From positions 1 through 49,872 of the forward strand of contig JAJDIC010000005.1 in the NCBI GenBank assembly GCA_030266525.1: a stretch of 49,872 nucleotides of DNA, given 5' to 3'. The notes under the pieces were generated by a model. The model was not told where the DNA came from. It saw only the letters and a list, made by a program, of their open reading frames with translations, and searched no databases. Positions 37,342 through 46,181 of the stretch are shown piece by piece; within the stretch, counting starts at the first letter, position 1; every line of letters starts with the position of its first letter. This DNA comes from Desulfovibrio sp. OttesenSCG-928-G15 (GTDB lineage Bacteria > Desulfobacterota > Desulfovibrionia > Desulfovibrionales > Desulfovibrionaceae). A program made the position numbers and the translations under genes.

Positions 37342-38466
37342 ATGAGCAGCAATTTTCCCAAGCCGGCCCGGCGACAGGGGCGCAACAGCCCGCGTGTGAA
37401 CTCTGCCAATGCCCCCGCAGGGGAGCGAGAACACCAGGAGCGTAGACGGCCGGAACACGCCAGACAAGAGCGTGCGAAGCACTACCGTACGCCACAAGAC
37501 CACACCAGCCATCCCCGGCCTGCCGGGCGAAAGACGGATGCCGCTCTGCCGCCCGGCAGTGGACCGCACGCAGCCATGCACGGCAGGCCGGACAGCGCGA
37601 CGGGCAACACATCGGGCAACACACCGGGCAACACAGAAGACGCCCCGCTGTTGCCGGGCGTAAAGCCCGTACTGGAACTGCTTTTGGAGAGTCCGGACAG
37701 GGTGGACGCCGTTTTTCTGCGCAAGGGCAGGCACGGCAAGGATATGGAAAGAATCATCGACACCTGCCGCAAGGAGGGTGTGCGCTTTTCCCTTCTGGAC
37801 GGTCCGGCTTTTGGCCGCATCTATTCGGGCAACAGCCAGGGCGTTGTGGCAAGGCTCTTTGAAGCCGGGTTTGTCGACCTGGACGATCTGTTTACGTCCT
37901 GCCCGGACAGCCCCTTGCCGCTCATTCTCGCCTTTGACCAGATTCAGGACCCCGGCAACGCGGGCACTTTGGCCAGAACCCTGTACTCCCTTGGCGGCAC
38001 GGGCATTATCACGCCCCGGCACAATGGCGTTTTTCTCGGCGGCGCGGCTTCCAAGGCCGCTGCCGGAGCCTTTGAGCGCCTGCCTGTAGCCAAAGTGGCC
38101 AATATCGGTCAGGCTTTGGACAAGGCCAGAAAGCTGGGCATCGCCATTTACGGGGCAGCGAGTGCGCCTGTTGCCAGGGTAGCTCAGCCGGAGACAGCGG
38201 CTACCAGCCCGAACCTGCCGGTTTTGCCTGTACTGGATATTTTTACCGCCCAGTTCAGACTTCCGGCCATATTGCTCTTGGGCAGCGAGGAGCACGGCAT
38301 CCGAGCCGGCCTTGAAAAGCGCTGTGACTTCCTGCTGAGCATCCCCATGCTGCGCGAGTTTGATTCCCTGAACGTCGCCCAGGCAGGCGGCATTATCATC
38401 AGCGCCATGCTGAGACATCGTCTTGAGAAGCAGCCTTTTGGCAGCAAGACAAAAGGGCCGCTGTAA
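37342..38466 (+). CDS. SpoU/TrmH-family RNA methyltransferase, RlmB-like
   Basis: A 374-residue protein. About 100 N-terminal residues are disordered, basic and rich in Arg, Pro, Gly and Asn, with a triple GNT repeat. The catalytic part has the substrate-binding domain (LELLLESPDRVDAVFLRKG) and the SPOUT motifs DQIQDPGNAGTLART, GSEEHGI and LNVAQAGGI. Family members 2'-O-methylate 23S rRNA G2251 or tRNA. No clear ribosome site precedes 37342, so the start could differ. It diverges from the lytic transglycosylase gene. Confidence 0.87.
   Translation: MSSNFPKPARRQGRNSPRVNSANAPAGEREHQERRRPEHARQERAKHYRTPQDHTSHPRPAGRKTDAALPPGSGPHAAMHGRPDSATGNTSGNTPGNTEDAPLLPGVKPVLELLLESPDRVDAVFLRKGRHGKDMERIIDTCRKEGVRFSLLDGPAFGRIYSGNSQGVVARLFEAGFVDLDDLFTSCPDSPLPLILAFDQIQDPGNAGTLARTLYSLGGTGIITPRHNGVFLGGAASKAAAGAFERLPVAKVANIGQALDKARKLGIAIYGAASAPVARVAQPETAATSPNLPVLPVLDIFTAQFRLPAILLLGSEEHGIRAGLEKRCDFLLSIPMLREFDSLNVAQAGGIIISAMLRHRLEKQPFGSKTKGPL
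37604..37639 (+). repeat. Three 12-bp repeats inside a gene
   Basis: CGGGCAACACAT, CGGGCAACACAC and CGGGCAACACAG follow each other and encode the GNT triplet of the methyltransferase N-terminal tail. They look like a slippage array. Confidence 0.75.
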
Positions 38467-38488
38467 AAGGCGTTCCGAAAGGATTGTT

Positions 38489-39028
38489 ATGACCGATACC
38501 TACCTGAGTGTCAGCACAATGAGCAGATGCCGCTTTCGCATTGCGAACAGCGCTGATTCGCCCCAATTATTCACCGGGGCCGCCACCTCTGCAACCGCGA
38601 CATTGCGCGACGAGCTTCTTGCCTCAACACGTCAGCAGGAACTCGTGCTGCGCTTTCTGGCCGAGCTGGACAGAAAGCTCGACGCCGTACTGACGATTCT
38701 GCAAACAGAAACCCTTGCTCAGGAATTTCCCCATGAGGGCCACGTCGTGGAACTGAACGGCACCAGTCTGCGTTTTGAATGCAATATGGCGCTTAAGGAA
38801 GGCGCATATCTGGAAATACTGCTCATGCTGGAAGAATTCCCTTTGCGCATTGTTTCCATTCTCGGAAAAATAGCCACGATGGAAGAAGCGTCAGCCCTGC
38901 CCTGCATGCACAGCACAGCCTATGTATTCGACTTCCTGTCATTGGCGGAAGACGACCGGGAAGCGATTATCCGCTATATGTTCAGCGAGGAAAGAAAGAG
39001 AATCAGACAGCAAAAGGGTTCCTGCTGA
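38489..39028 (+). CDS. PilZ-like domain protein
   Basis: A 179-residue cytoplasmic protein. The segment LRFLAELDRKLDAVLTIL, the beta-rich middle (VVELNGTSLRFECNM, EFPLRIVSILGKIA) and the ending AEDDREAIIRYMFSEERKR resemble PilZ-type proteins that bind cyclic di-GMP, though the RxxxR plus DxSxxG ligand motif is not obvious. GAAAGGA precedes the ATG, 22 bases after the SpoU gene, so it may share its mRNA. Confidence 0.55.
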   Translation: MTDTYLSVSTMSRCRFRIANSADSPQLFTGAATSATATLRDELLASTRQQELVLRFLAELDRKLDAVLTILQTETLAQEFPHEGHVVELNGTSLRFECNMALKEGAYLEILLMLEEFPLRIVSILGKIATMEEASALPCMHSTAYVFDFLSLAEDDREAIIRYMFSEERKRIRQQKGSC

Positions 39029-39318
39029 GGAATTTACAAACTTGGGGGATATTGTACGATACGAGAGAACCGACAGGGAATCCGGCATAGGCCAGGGGAG
39101 CACGATCCCGGCAAACGCCATCATTCCCTGCCGGTTTTTACCGAAGCAGAGTTTGTATTACAAGGGTGGGCTACCCGCAGGAAAACGGGCAGAGGCCGAC
39201 CCGGCCTGATGCTGCTTTCCGGTCCAATACGCTTCTGCTCCGGCAAACAATGCGCACCGCGTTACGCGCATTGTTTGCCGGGGCAGACAACTGCACCGGG
39301 TCCACAAGCGGGCGGTGT

Positions 39319-39696
39319 TCAAATAGCCATGTTCACGACTTCGGGCAGCGCTTCGGGGCGCCGCCTGGCAGATACTTCATACTGTACTGCCGTGCCGTAG
39401 CATGTGAAATATTTGCTGCCGTCGGGGTGAAAGGCCACGTTTTCCTGATAGCCGATAATGGCTTGGGCCCCTTTATTCACCGCACGCGCAGCCATGCCGA
39501 AAAATGTCTGTTCGGAATCAAACCCCCGGCACACGACCAGGCCCAGCACTTTGCTGACTTTTCGGGTTTCATCCAAATCCGTCGTAGTTACCACCGGAAA
39601 GCGGCCTGCCAGAAAAATATCTCTGACACGGTCAATATTTTCGATAGGTTCTTCTGCAGCTTTTTTCTTTTTTTCTCCGCCCAGCAAAAACAGCAT
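39319..39696 (-). CDS. YbjQ-like small protein
   Basis: A 125-residue cytoplasmic protein. TTTDLDETRKVSKVLGLV, the helix AARAVNKGAQAIIGYQE and the strand CYGTAVQYE match the layout of the YbjQ/UPF0145 heavy-metal-binding fold, but the identity is low. GGAGG lies before the ATG. The function of this family is unknown. A gap of more than 800 bases without genes lies upstream. Confidence 0.6.
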   Translation of the reverse strand: MLFLLGGEKKKKAAEEPIENIDRVRDIFLAGRFPVVTTTDLDETRKVSKVLGLVVCRGFDSEQTFFGMAARAVNKGAQAIIGYQENVAFHPDGSKYFTCYGTAVQYEVSARRRPEALPEVVNMAI

Positions 39697-40028
39697 AAGG
39701 GCCTCCTTCGTGAGTCAACGCGCTTTTCAGAAAGTAGAAAGCAATGCGCGGGTACCCAACACTATGCAAAAGGCCTGCCAAATGGGCTGAGTGTGCTTTT
39801 ACATAATTTTCCCCTGTAGTGCAAGGGTTTTTACAAATTTTCATTTTTTCGCTCGGGGGAGTTTTTTGTGAAAAAAGCCACTTCTTTGACAGCGAGGCCC
39901 GGCAAGCCACCCCGGCAAAACCCCACAGTCAATTTTCCAACAACGATTCGACCGCCAAAATAAACGCCAGGCCAAAACCAGAGAAATGGCGAACCGCACC
40001 CGCCAGCGAGATGCGAAATTCTTTAGAT

Positions 40029-40140
40029 AGTGGCGTCACGAATTTGGATTTTGTTCTCTGCCAAGGCGTGACAGGTTCACCAGGCGGGAGTGGACTCTTT
40101 CGTCCATGACTTTCAGGAGGTTCTGTCGCAACGCGGGCAG
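40029..40140 (-). repeat. R1 dispersed repeat, copy B
   Basis: The reverse complement of this segment matches copy A (2878-2985) almost base for base: CTGCCCGCGTTGCGACAGAA, the TGGACGAAAGAGTCCA hairpin, GTGAACCTGTCAC, CCTTGGCAGAGAACAAAAT and CGTGACGCCACT. It also carries the paired ends CTCTGCC and GGCAGAG, able to fold the whole unit. Confidence 0.85.
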
Positions 40141-40158
40141 AGTCGGCGTTTACGAAAT

Positions 40159-40198
40159 TGCGCGGTTGTTTGTAGACTGCATTACAAACAACCGCGCA
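40159..40198. repeat. Perfect 16-bp hairpin
   Basis: TGCGCGGTTGTTTGTA and TACAAACAACCGCGCA surround the loop GACTGCAT. It begins 18 bases beyond R1 copy B. Neither strand has a U-run after the stem. Confidence 0.8.
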
Positions 40199-40475
40199 TA
40201 GGAGGAAGGGCTTCTGCCGTGGCAGCGGCATGACCCTTTTGGGTGAGGAGGGCGCACATGAGTCTCTCAATCAGGCGCGCAATTCTTTCTTGTCCTGTCG
40301 GCAGCTGCCCGGAGAGCGAGACAGCCGGCCTGTGTTCTACCCCATTGTGAAGCGCTTGCGCTTCGGTTTTGAAGGACTTGAAAGGACTGTGTGCGGGTTC
40401 ACCGCGTTTTGCCTTTTCCGGCTATGAACCGTTAAAAGCAAATTTTTTGCTCAATATATATGGAGACATCGTGTC

Positions 40476-40499
40476 GGGGCTGCCGTAGCGGGCAGCCCC
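40476..40499. terminator. GC-rich hairpin after the ZraP-like gene
   Basis: GGGGCTGCC and GGCAGCCCC (nine pairs) surround a six-base loop. It is 46 bases past the stop codon of the minus-strand gene. On the plus strand a T-rich stretch follows ten bases later. Confidence 0.55.
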
Positions 40500-40544
40500 C
40501 ACGCTGTATATTTTTTAATCAGCGAGCGGCGCTCTGCTGCTTCG

Positions 40545-41039
40545 TTATTGCTGACCCCTGTCAGGGGCCGGGGGCATAGCCGGACCGTGCCCGAAGCCGT
40601 GCATCCCTCTGTGACCGCCCATCATGCCCTTGGGGCCGGGGCCCATGCCCCTGTGGTCAAAACCCATCATGCATCTGCCGCCCATATGCAGCGGCATTCC
40701 GGCCTTGGCAAACTGCTGTTGCAGCTTTACGTGCTCGCTGTTCAAAACGGACTGCAACTCATCCACCTTGCGCTTGAGGCCGTCAATGGTGGCCTGATCG
40801 GCGCCTTCATAAATTTTTGCGGTCAGTTCGTCGCGCTTGGCGCGCAGTTCAAGAAGCTTCGGGGCTATCTTCTGGTACGCGTCGCTGATCATCTGTTGCA
40901 TTTCAGGGCTGGGCGGCTCATTGTTCATGAAGCCACAAGGCCCGCCGTGCCCCCACTGGGCATTGGCAATTCCGGCACCTGCACCGGTGGCTGCTACGGT
41001 CAACACCAGAGCGGCTGCGATTTTTGTATATTTGTTCAT
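40545..41039 (-). CDS. ZraP/Spy-like periplasmic His-Met-rich protein
   Basis: A 164-residue exported protein. The signal peptide ends ANA|QW at residue 27. A helical domain (residues 45-115) contains PEMQQMISDAYQKIAPKLLELRAK-type helices and LNSEHVKLQQQFAKAG, as in the LTXXQ family of ZraP, Spy and CpxP. The C-terminal part is rich in Gly, Met and His (GFDHRGMGPGP, MMGGHRGMHGFGHG) and should bind metal such as zinc or copper. AAGGAG precedes the ATG. ZraP is normally under a ZraSR two-component system; none is adjacent. Confidence 0.85.
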   Translation of the reverse strand: MNKYTKIAAALVLTVAATGAGAGIANAQWGHGGPCGFMNNEPPSPEMQQMISDAYQKIAPKLLELRAKRDELTAKIYEGADQATIDGLKRKVDELQSVLNSEHVKLQQQFAKAGMPLHMGGRCMMGFDHRGMGPGPKGMMGGHRGMHGFGHGPAMPPAPDRGQQ

Positions 41040-41486
41040 CGGGTAATCTCCTTATTATACGCTGTACGAAAAATCTGCCTTGCGGCGGGGCATACTGCGT
41101 TGCGCCGTATGTGAGCTATGTATTGCCAAGAGCGTGCCAAAAAACCCGCGCGCCTATAACTAGGTGGAATATAAGCTGTTCTACCTTTTTCCCATGAGCA
41201 TGCCGCCTCCAAAATGGATAAAAAGTATCCAGCCCATAACGCCAAGCGGATACAGTTGATACAGGTCTTGCCTGTCATATCCGATAAAAAGGTGGCGGAC
41301 CGGGCACTGGAATTTTGCAGCGGCGCGGTGTATCATGCAGCCCGTTCAGGTTTTGCCTCAATACGCATCATAAAGATAATGACCTCCGGGGCAGAGCGCG
41401 ACTGACATTTGCCGCCTGATTGATTGCAACCCTTTCACCGAGCTAGCCGTCTTGTACCGGAGTTCACGCCGCCAGGAGGAGTTTTC
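41040..41486. other. Gene-free stretch before serS
   Basis: No convincing gene. At 41162-41190 AGGTGGAA and TTCTACCT can pair, and a T-run follows; this terminator-like element on the plus strand may be a leader structure of the serS transcript. A 63-codon frame at 41214-41405 has no ribosome site. Confidence 0.5.
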
Positions 41487-42767
41487 ATGCTTGATCTCAA
41501 ACTTTTGCAACGTAACCCCGAATTGGTCATACCTTCACTTGTGGCCAGGGGATCTTCGCTGCACATCAACGACTTCGCCATGCTGGACCAGCGCCGCCGC
41601 AACCTGATTGCCGAAGCAGACACCCTGAAAAACGAGCGGAACACGGTTTCCTCCGAGGTGGCCGGGCTGAAACGGGCCGGGCAGGATGCTTCGCACCTTA
41701 TCGAGCGCATGGGTTCTGTGAACGCGCGTATCAAGGAGCTGGACGCAGAGCTGGAAGACGTACAGGTAAAGCTCAAGGACTGGATGCTCTCGGTTCCCAA
41801 CATCCCGCATGAAAGCGTTCCGATTGGCAAAGATGAAAACGACAATACGGAATTGCACCGCTTTGGCACGCCGCGCGAGTTTTCCTTTGCTCCGAAAGAG
41901 CATTGGGAACTTGGCGAAGCGTTGGACGGGCTTGATTTTGAGCGCGGGGCCAAGCTTGCCGGGTCGCGTTTTACCGTGCTTCGGGGCTGGGCCGCCAGGC
42001 TTGAGCGGGCCCTGGTGAATTTTTTTCTTGATGTGCAAACAAAAGAACATGGCTATACAGAAGTTCTCCCCCCCCTGCTGGTCAACCGCGACACCATGAC
42101 CGGCACGGGCCAGTTGCCGAAATTCGCCGAAGATCTGTTCAAGGTGGAAGGCTGGGAATATTTTCTTATCCCCACTGCGGAAGTTCCGCTTACCAATATG
42201 TTTTCCGGCGAAGTGCTGGAGGAAAGCGATTTGCCCATTGCCTTTGCCGCCCAGACGGCCTGCTTTCGCTCGGAAGCCGGCAGCTACGGCAAGGATACAA
42301 AGGGCCTGATCAGGCAGCATCAGTTTACCAAGGTGGAAATGGTGCGCTACAGCCACCCGAGCGCATCCTATGAAGCGCTGGAGCTTATGCGCCAGCATGC
42401 GGAAACCCTGTTACAGCGGCTTGAGCTGCCTTACCGGGTGATTACCCTGTGCACCGGCGACATGGGTTTTTCTTCCGCAAAAACCTACGACATTGAAGTA
42501 TGGTTGCCGGGCCAGAACACCTATCGGGAAATATCCTCCTGCTCCAACTGCACAGATTTTCAGGCCAGAAGGGCCAACCTGCGCTTTCGCCCCGCGAGCG
42601 GGGGAAAACCGGAATATGTGCACACCCTGAATGGTTCGGGCCTGCCTACGGGCAGAGCGATGGTAGCCATACTGGAAAACGGTCAGCAAGAAGACGGGTC
42701 CATAGTTATCCCCAAAGCATTGCAGCCCTATATGGATGGATGCTCTCTTATCAGCCCGGCGCGGTAG
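41487..42767 (+). CDS. serS: Seryl-tRNA synthetase
   Basis: Charges tRNA-Ser (and tRNA-Sec). The 426-residue protein has the N-terminal coiled-coil arm (residues 30-100) and class II motifs: FRSEAG for motif 2 with the loop [13 protein letters not shown], and [19 protein letters not shown] for motif 3; the Ser pocket TAEVPLTN is also present. AGGAGGAG lies before the ATG at 41487. It leads a string with the Sel1 lipoprotein, hypD, hypE and glycosyltransferase on the same strand. Confidence 0.96.
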   Translation: MLDLKLLQRNPELVIPSLVARGSSLHINDFAMLDQRRRNLIAEADTLKNERNTVSSEVAGLKRAGQDASHLIERMGSVNARIKELDAELEDVQVKLKDWMLSVPNIPHESVPIGKDENDNTELHRFGTPREFSFAPKEHWELGEALDGLDFERGAKLAGSRFTVLRGWAARLERALVNFFLDVQTKEHGYTEVLPPLLVNRDTMTGTGQLPKFAEDLFKVEGWEYFLIPTAEVPLTNMFSGEVLEESDLPIAFAAQTACFRSEAGSYGKDTKGLIRQHQFTKVEMVRYSHPSASYEALELMRQHAETLLQRLELPYRVITLCTGDMGFSSAKTYDIEVWLPGQNTYREISSCSNCTDFQARRANLRFRPASGGKPEYVHTLNGSGLPTGRAMVAILENGQQEDGSIVIPKALQPYMDGCSLISPAR

Positions 42768-42825
42768 GCGTTTTTCGCCCTTGCCGCGCCGCCCTATCAG
42801 CCTTGTTGCCGTTACAGGAGATTGC

Positions 42826-44007
42826 ATGCCCAGCGTGGTATTTCGTTTACTGCCCCTTTTGCTGTTTTGCCTGATGGCAAGCGCCTGCGCCAAGAAAAAA
42901 GCGGTGCCGGAGCCTGACCAGCCCCTTGCCGAGGGCTTTGCGTATTGGAGCTGCCTTGAAAATGACACGGTGTATTCCCCTGTTTCGCTTGCCGAGCTAA
43001 GAGCCAACGCGGACTCCGGCAATAGCGCCGCCATGACCGCCCTTGGCGATCTGGCCGCCACCAGGGAAATGTACAACGAGGCCGTGAAGTGGTTTTTGCG
43101 GGCGGCGCAGCAGGGCTATGCCCCGGCCTATCTGCTGGCAGGAGAATATTTGCCTGACGCGCCAGAGCTTGTAGAAAATGTGCAGGCCGAGTCATTGGCC
43201 TACCTGCGCAAGGCTGCGGAACATGGCACGGCCCGAGCGCCTTTTTTGTTTTTACAGCGCAGCCTGCGGGCCAACGCCCCCCTGCCCAAGGAAGACGTTG
43301 TCCGCTGGCTGCCAAAAGTGATGGAATCGCATGACCCGGACGACATGCAGACCATATGGGAACTGGTTTCGCAAAGCGAGCACAGCAAACTGCGTCCGCT
43401 TTTCCTGCAAACGGTAAGCAGCTATACAAAGCGGGCCGCGCAAGGCGACGCCGGGGCGGCATGGATACTGTATCTCTTGCAGCACAACGGCATAGCCGTA
43501 ACCCACTCACCAGAACTGGCCAAAGCGTATCTGACCAAGGCCGCTGCCGGAGGCTCCCCGGAAGCCCTGTACCAGGCCTATACGGAAAACCCGGCTGATA
43601 CGGCGCTTTTGCTCTCTGCCGCTTCCAAGGGGTACATCCCCGCCCTGCTCAAAGCCGGGGAAGAATATGGCGTGGGCAAAGACCACCTGCCACGCGACAG
43701 GGAAAAGGCCCGGGCCTATTTTGAAGAGGCCGCGCGGCAGGGCAACTCCAGAGCGACCTACCTGCTGGGGCTGTTATGGGCCGCGCAAATAAAAGACAAT
43801 ACTCCGGGAGCGGCGGAAGAATCGTTTCGCTGGTATGAAAAAGCTGCGAACATGGGGTCATCGGACGCTTTCCGAAAACTTTCCGGTTGCTACCAGAGCG
43901 GCACGGGCGTAAGCCAGAACAGCCAGTTGGCAAACTACTGGAGCCGCATAGCCCAAAACGCAAACAACCCTGTGCCCGCAGGCATGGAACACGCCCTTGT
44001 TCCGTAA
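42826..44007 (+). CDS. Sel1-repeat lipoprotein
   Basis: A 393-residue lipoprotein with lipobox LMASAC (Cys21) and a set of alpha/alpha Sel1-like repeats, for example EAVKWFLRAAQQGYAPAYLL, KARAYFEEAARQGNSRATYL and EESFRWYEKAANMGSSDAF. Such solenoids are protein-protein adaptors. GGAG precedes the ATG 59 bases after serS. It is 12 bases before hypD, so it may share that mRNA, but no link to hydrogenase is known. Confidence 0.87.
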   Translation: MPSVVFRLLPLLLFCLMASACAKKKAVPEPDQPLAEGFAYWSCLENDTVYSPVSLAELRANADSGNSAAMTALGDLAATREMYNEAVKWFLRAAQQGYAPAYLLAGEYLPDAPELVENVQAESLAYLRKAAEHGTARAPFLFLQRSLRANAPLPKEDVVRWLPKVMESHDPDDMQTIWELVSQSEHSKLRPLFLQTVSSYTKRAAQGDAGAAWILYLLQHNGIAVTHSPELAKAYLTKAAAGGSPEALYQAYTENPADTALLLSAASKGYIPALLKAGEEYGVGKDHLPRDREKARAYFEEAARQGNSRATYLLGLLWAAQIKDNTPGAAEESFRWYEKAANMGSSDAFRKLSGCYQSGTGVSQNSQLANYWSRIAQNANNPVPAGMEHALVP

Positions 44008-44019
44008 GGCTTCCACCCT

Positions 44020-45132
44020 ATGCCGCATACAAGCCCTTTAAACCCGCAGGCCTTTTCCGACCCGGAGCTGTGCCGGGGTCTTCTGGATACGCTCACAGCC
44101 GAGCTGGACCAGCCGCTACGCTTCATGGAAGTATGCGGTACGCATACGGTTTCCATTTTCCGCAGCGGGCTGCGCTCTTTGCTGCCCAAGGGCATAGAGC
44201 ACCTTTCCGGCCCCGGTTGCCCGGTTTGTGTAACACATGACCGGGAAATTGCCGCCTGCCTTGAACTGGCGGGAAAAGACGGGGTAACGGTAGCCACTTT
44301 CGGCGATTTGATGCGCGTTCCCGGCCCTGCCGGGAAAACGCTCAAACAGGTAAAGGCCGAAGGCGGCAGCGTCGAAATTGTCTATTCGCCGATAGACGCG
44401 CTTTCCCTTGCCCAGAACAGGCCGGACCGGCAGGTGGTATTTCTGGGGGTCGGTTTTGAAACAACCGCGCCCACCATAGCCGCCACAGTTACCATGGCCG
44501 AGAGCCGGAAAATCGGCAATTTTTCTGTTTTGAGCTGTCATAAGCTGGTGCCGCCCGCGCTGGAAGTGTTGCTTACCCAAAGCGGAGAGAGCGATGCTCC
44601 GGGCATAGACGCCTTTCTTCTGCCGGGGCATGTTTCCACAATTCTCGGCGTGGAACCTTACCGTTTTATTGTGGACAAGTACCAAAAACCCGGCGTGGTA
44701 GGCGGTTTTGACCCGGCTGATATCCTTCAGTCGCTTCTTTTGATGGTCAGAATGCGCAAAAACAAGGCCCCGGCCATTGTCAACCAGTACACCCGCGCGG
44801 TGAACGACAACGGCAACCCCCATGCCAGGGAGATCCTCTTCAGTGTGTTCACACCTTCGGACGCCCTGTGGCGCGGCATTGGCCTTATTGCGGGCAGCGG
44901 GCTTGCCATGCGTGAAGAATATGCCGCCTTTGACGCCTGGAAAAAATTTTCCCTCAGCCTTCCCGATGTGCCCGAAATCAAGGGGTGCAAATGCGGCGAC
45001 GTGCTCAAAGGCCTGATCGGGCCGGACAAATGCCCGCTTTTCGGCACCGCCTGCACTCCGGCAAAGCCCGTCGGCCCTTGCATGGTTTCCACGGAAGGAA
45101 GCTGCGCCGCCTACTTTAAATACGCCCTTTAG
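44020..45132 (+). CDS. hypD: Hydrogenase maturation protein HypD
   Basis: Scaffold where the Fe(CN)2CO unit of [NiFe]-hydrogenase is built, working with HypC and HypE. The 370-residue length is normal. EVCGTHTVSIFRSGLRSLLP, GPGCPVCV with the essential Cys pair, FGDLMRVPG, GVGFETTAPT and the C-terminal iron-sulfur Cys set (CKCGDV and later Cys) are all present. No hypC is adjacent, and no hydrogenase subunit is in the window. Confidence 0.95.
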   Translation: MPHTSPLNPQAFSDPELCRGLLDTLTAELDQPLRFMEVCGTHTVSIFRSGLRSLLPKGIEHLSGPGCPVCVTHDREIAACLELAGKDGVTVATFGDLMRVPGPAGKTLKQVKAEGGSVEIVYSPIDALSLAQNRPDRQVVFLGVGFETTAPTIAATVTMAESRKIGNFSVLSCHKLVPPALEVLLTQSGESDAPGIDAFLLPGHVSTILGVEPYRFIVDKYQKPGVVGGFDPADILQSLLLMVRMRKNKAPAIVNQYTRAVNDNGNPHAREILFSVFTPSDALWRGIGLIAGSGLAMREEYAAFDAWKKFSLSLPDVPEIKGCKCGDVLKGLIGPDKCPLFGTACTPAKPVGPCMVSTEGSCAAYFKYAL

Positions 45133-45154
45133 CCTGTTGTTTCCGGATCTGCCC

Positions 45155-46174
45155 ATGAATAACGACTATGTTCTGCTTGACTACGGTAGCGGTGGCAAGG
45201 CCGCCCAGCGCCTGATACAAGAGCTGTTTGCCGGCCATTTTTCCAACCCCATTCTGGACAAGATGGACGATGCGGCGCTCTGTGAAATTACCGGCCCGAT
45301 TGCCGTGAGCACAGACGGATACACTGTTGATCCGGTGGAGTTTCCCGGCGGAACCATTGGCAGCCTCGCCGTGCACGGCACGGTGAACGATGTATCCATG
45401 CTGGGTGCGCGGCCGCGGTATATAAGCTGTGCGTTTATTCTTGAGGAAGGGTTGGACATGGCCCTTTTGCGACGCATTGTGGAAGACATGGGCAAGGCTG
45501 CCCGCGCGGCAGGGGTGCACATAGTTACCGGCGACACCAAAGTTGTTCCAAGAGGCGCGGCAGACAAGCTGTTTATCACCACCACGGGCATCGGCGAAGT
45601 GCTGGCGTCCCCCGCGCCTTCCGGCTCCGGCGCAAGGCCGGGCGATGCGGTACTTATTTCGGGCAGCATGGGCGACCACGGCCTGACCATTCTCTCCTGC
45701 CGCGAAGGTCTTTCCCTTGCTTCCGGGGTGCAAAGCGATTCTGCGGCACTGAACGCAATGGTGGAAAAACTTGTGCTGGAAATCGGCGACATTCATGTCC
45801 TGCGCGACCCGACGCGCGGTGGCCTGGCCACAACCCTGAATGAAATTGCCGCCCAGTCCGGCGTGGTCTGCCAGGTGGAAGAAAGCCGCATCCCGGTGAG
45901 TGAGGGCGTTGCCGCTGGCTGCTCTGTGCTGGGGCTTGACCCCTTGTACCTTGCCAATGAAGGCAAACTGATCTGCATTTTACCGGAAGCAAAGGCCGAA
46001 GCGGCCCTCAAGGTGATGCAGGGCTTTGTCCAGGGCAGGGAAGCCGTGCGCATCGGCAGCATTTTGCAGGCAGACGGGCAAAGCAAAGCCGGTCAGGTGA
46101 TCCTGCAAACACCCCTTGGGGGCAAGCGCCTGCTTGGAATGCTTGAGGGCGAGCAGCTGCCCAGGATCTGTTAG
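45155..46174 (+). CDS. hypE: Hydrogenase maturation protein HypE
   Basis: Dehydrates a carbamoylated C-terminal cysteine to the thiocyanate that supplies the CN ligands. The 339-residue protein has the PurM-like folds (DYGSGGKAAQRLI, STDGYTVDPVEF, GDTKVVPRGA, LRDPTRGGLATTLNEI) and ends in PRIC, with the reactive Cys last. An in-frame TTG at 45137 would overlap no gene but would add six residues; I chose the ATG at 45155. It lies 22 bases after hypD. Confidence 0.95.
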   Translation: MNNDYVLLDYGSGGKAAQRLIQELFAGHFSNPILDKMDDAALCEITGPIAVSTDGYTVDPVEFPGGTIGSLAVHGTVNDVSMLGARPRYISCAFILEEGLDMALLRRIVEDMGKAARAAGVHIVTGDTKVVPRGAADKLFITTTGIGEVLASPAPSGSGARPGDAVLISGSMGDHGLTILSCREGLSLASGVQSDSAALNAMVEKLVLEIGDIHVLRDPTRGGLATTLNEIAAQSGVVCQVEESRIPVSEGVAAGCSVLGLDPLYLANEGKLICILPEAKAEAALKVMQGFVQGREAVRIGSILQADGQSKAGQVILQTPLGGKRLLGMLEGEQLPRIC

Positions 46175-46181
46175 AGATTCC

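Larger units (their letters stand above)
39697..40544. other. Gene-poor 848-base stretch with an R1 repeat and two hairpins
   Basis: No convincing gene. It holds R1 copy B, a 16-bp hairpin (40159-40198) and a GC-rich hairpin near the ZraP-like gene. A short frame with GAGGAGGG before its ATG begins at 40258 (MSLSIRRAIL start, 30 codons) and stops at a TGA; it is Cys-rich but unsupported. Confidence 0.7.

Noticed and set aside
40258..40500. UGA at the end of the short Cys-rich frame as a selenocysteine codon
   Set aside because: A bacterial SECIS needs a hairpin with a defined loop a short distance after UGA. Here the palindrome overlaps the UGA itself and the loop is too short, and no selenoprotein family fits.
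41214..41405. A 63-codon frame before serS
   Set aside because: No ribosome site, no domain and irregular codon use. It more likely lies within the leader region of serS.
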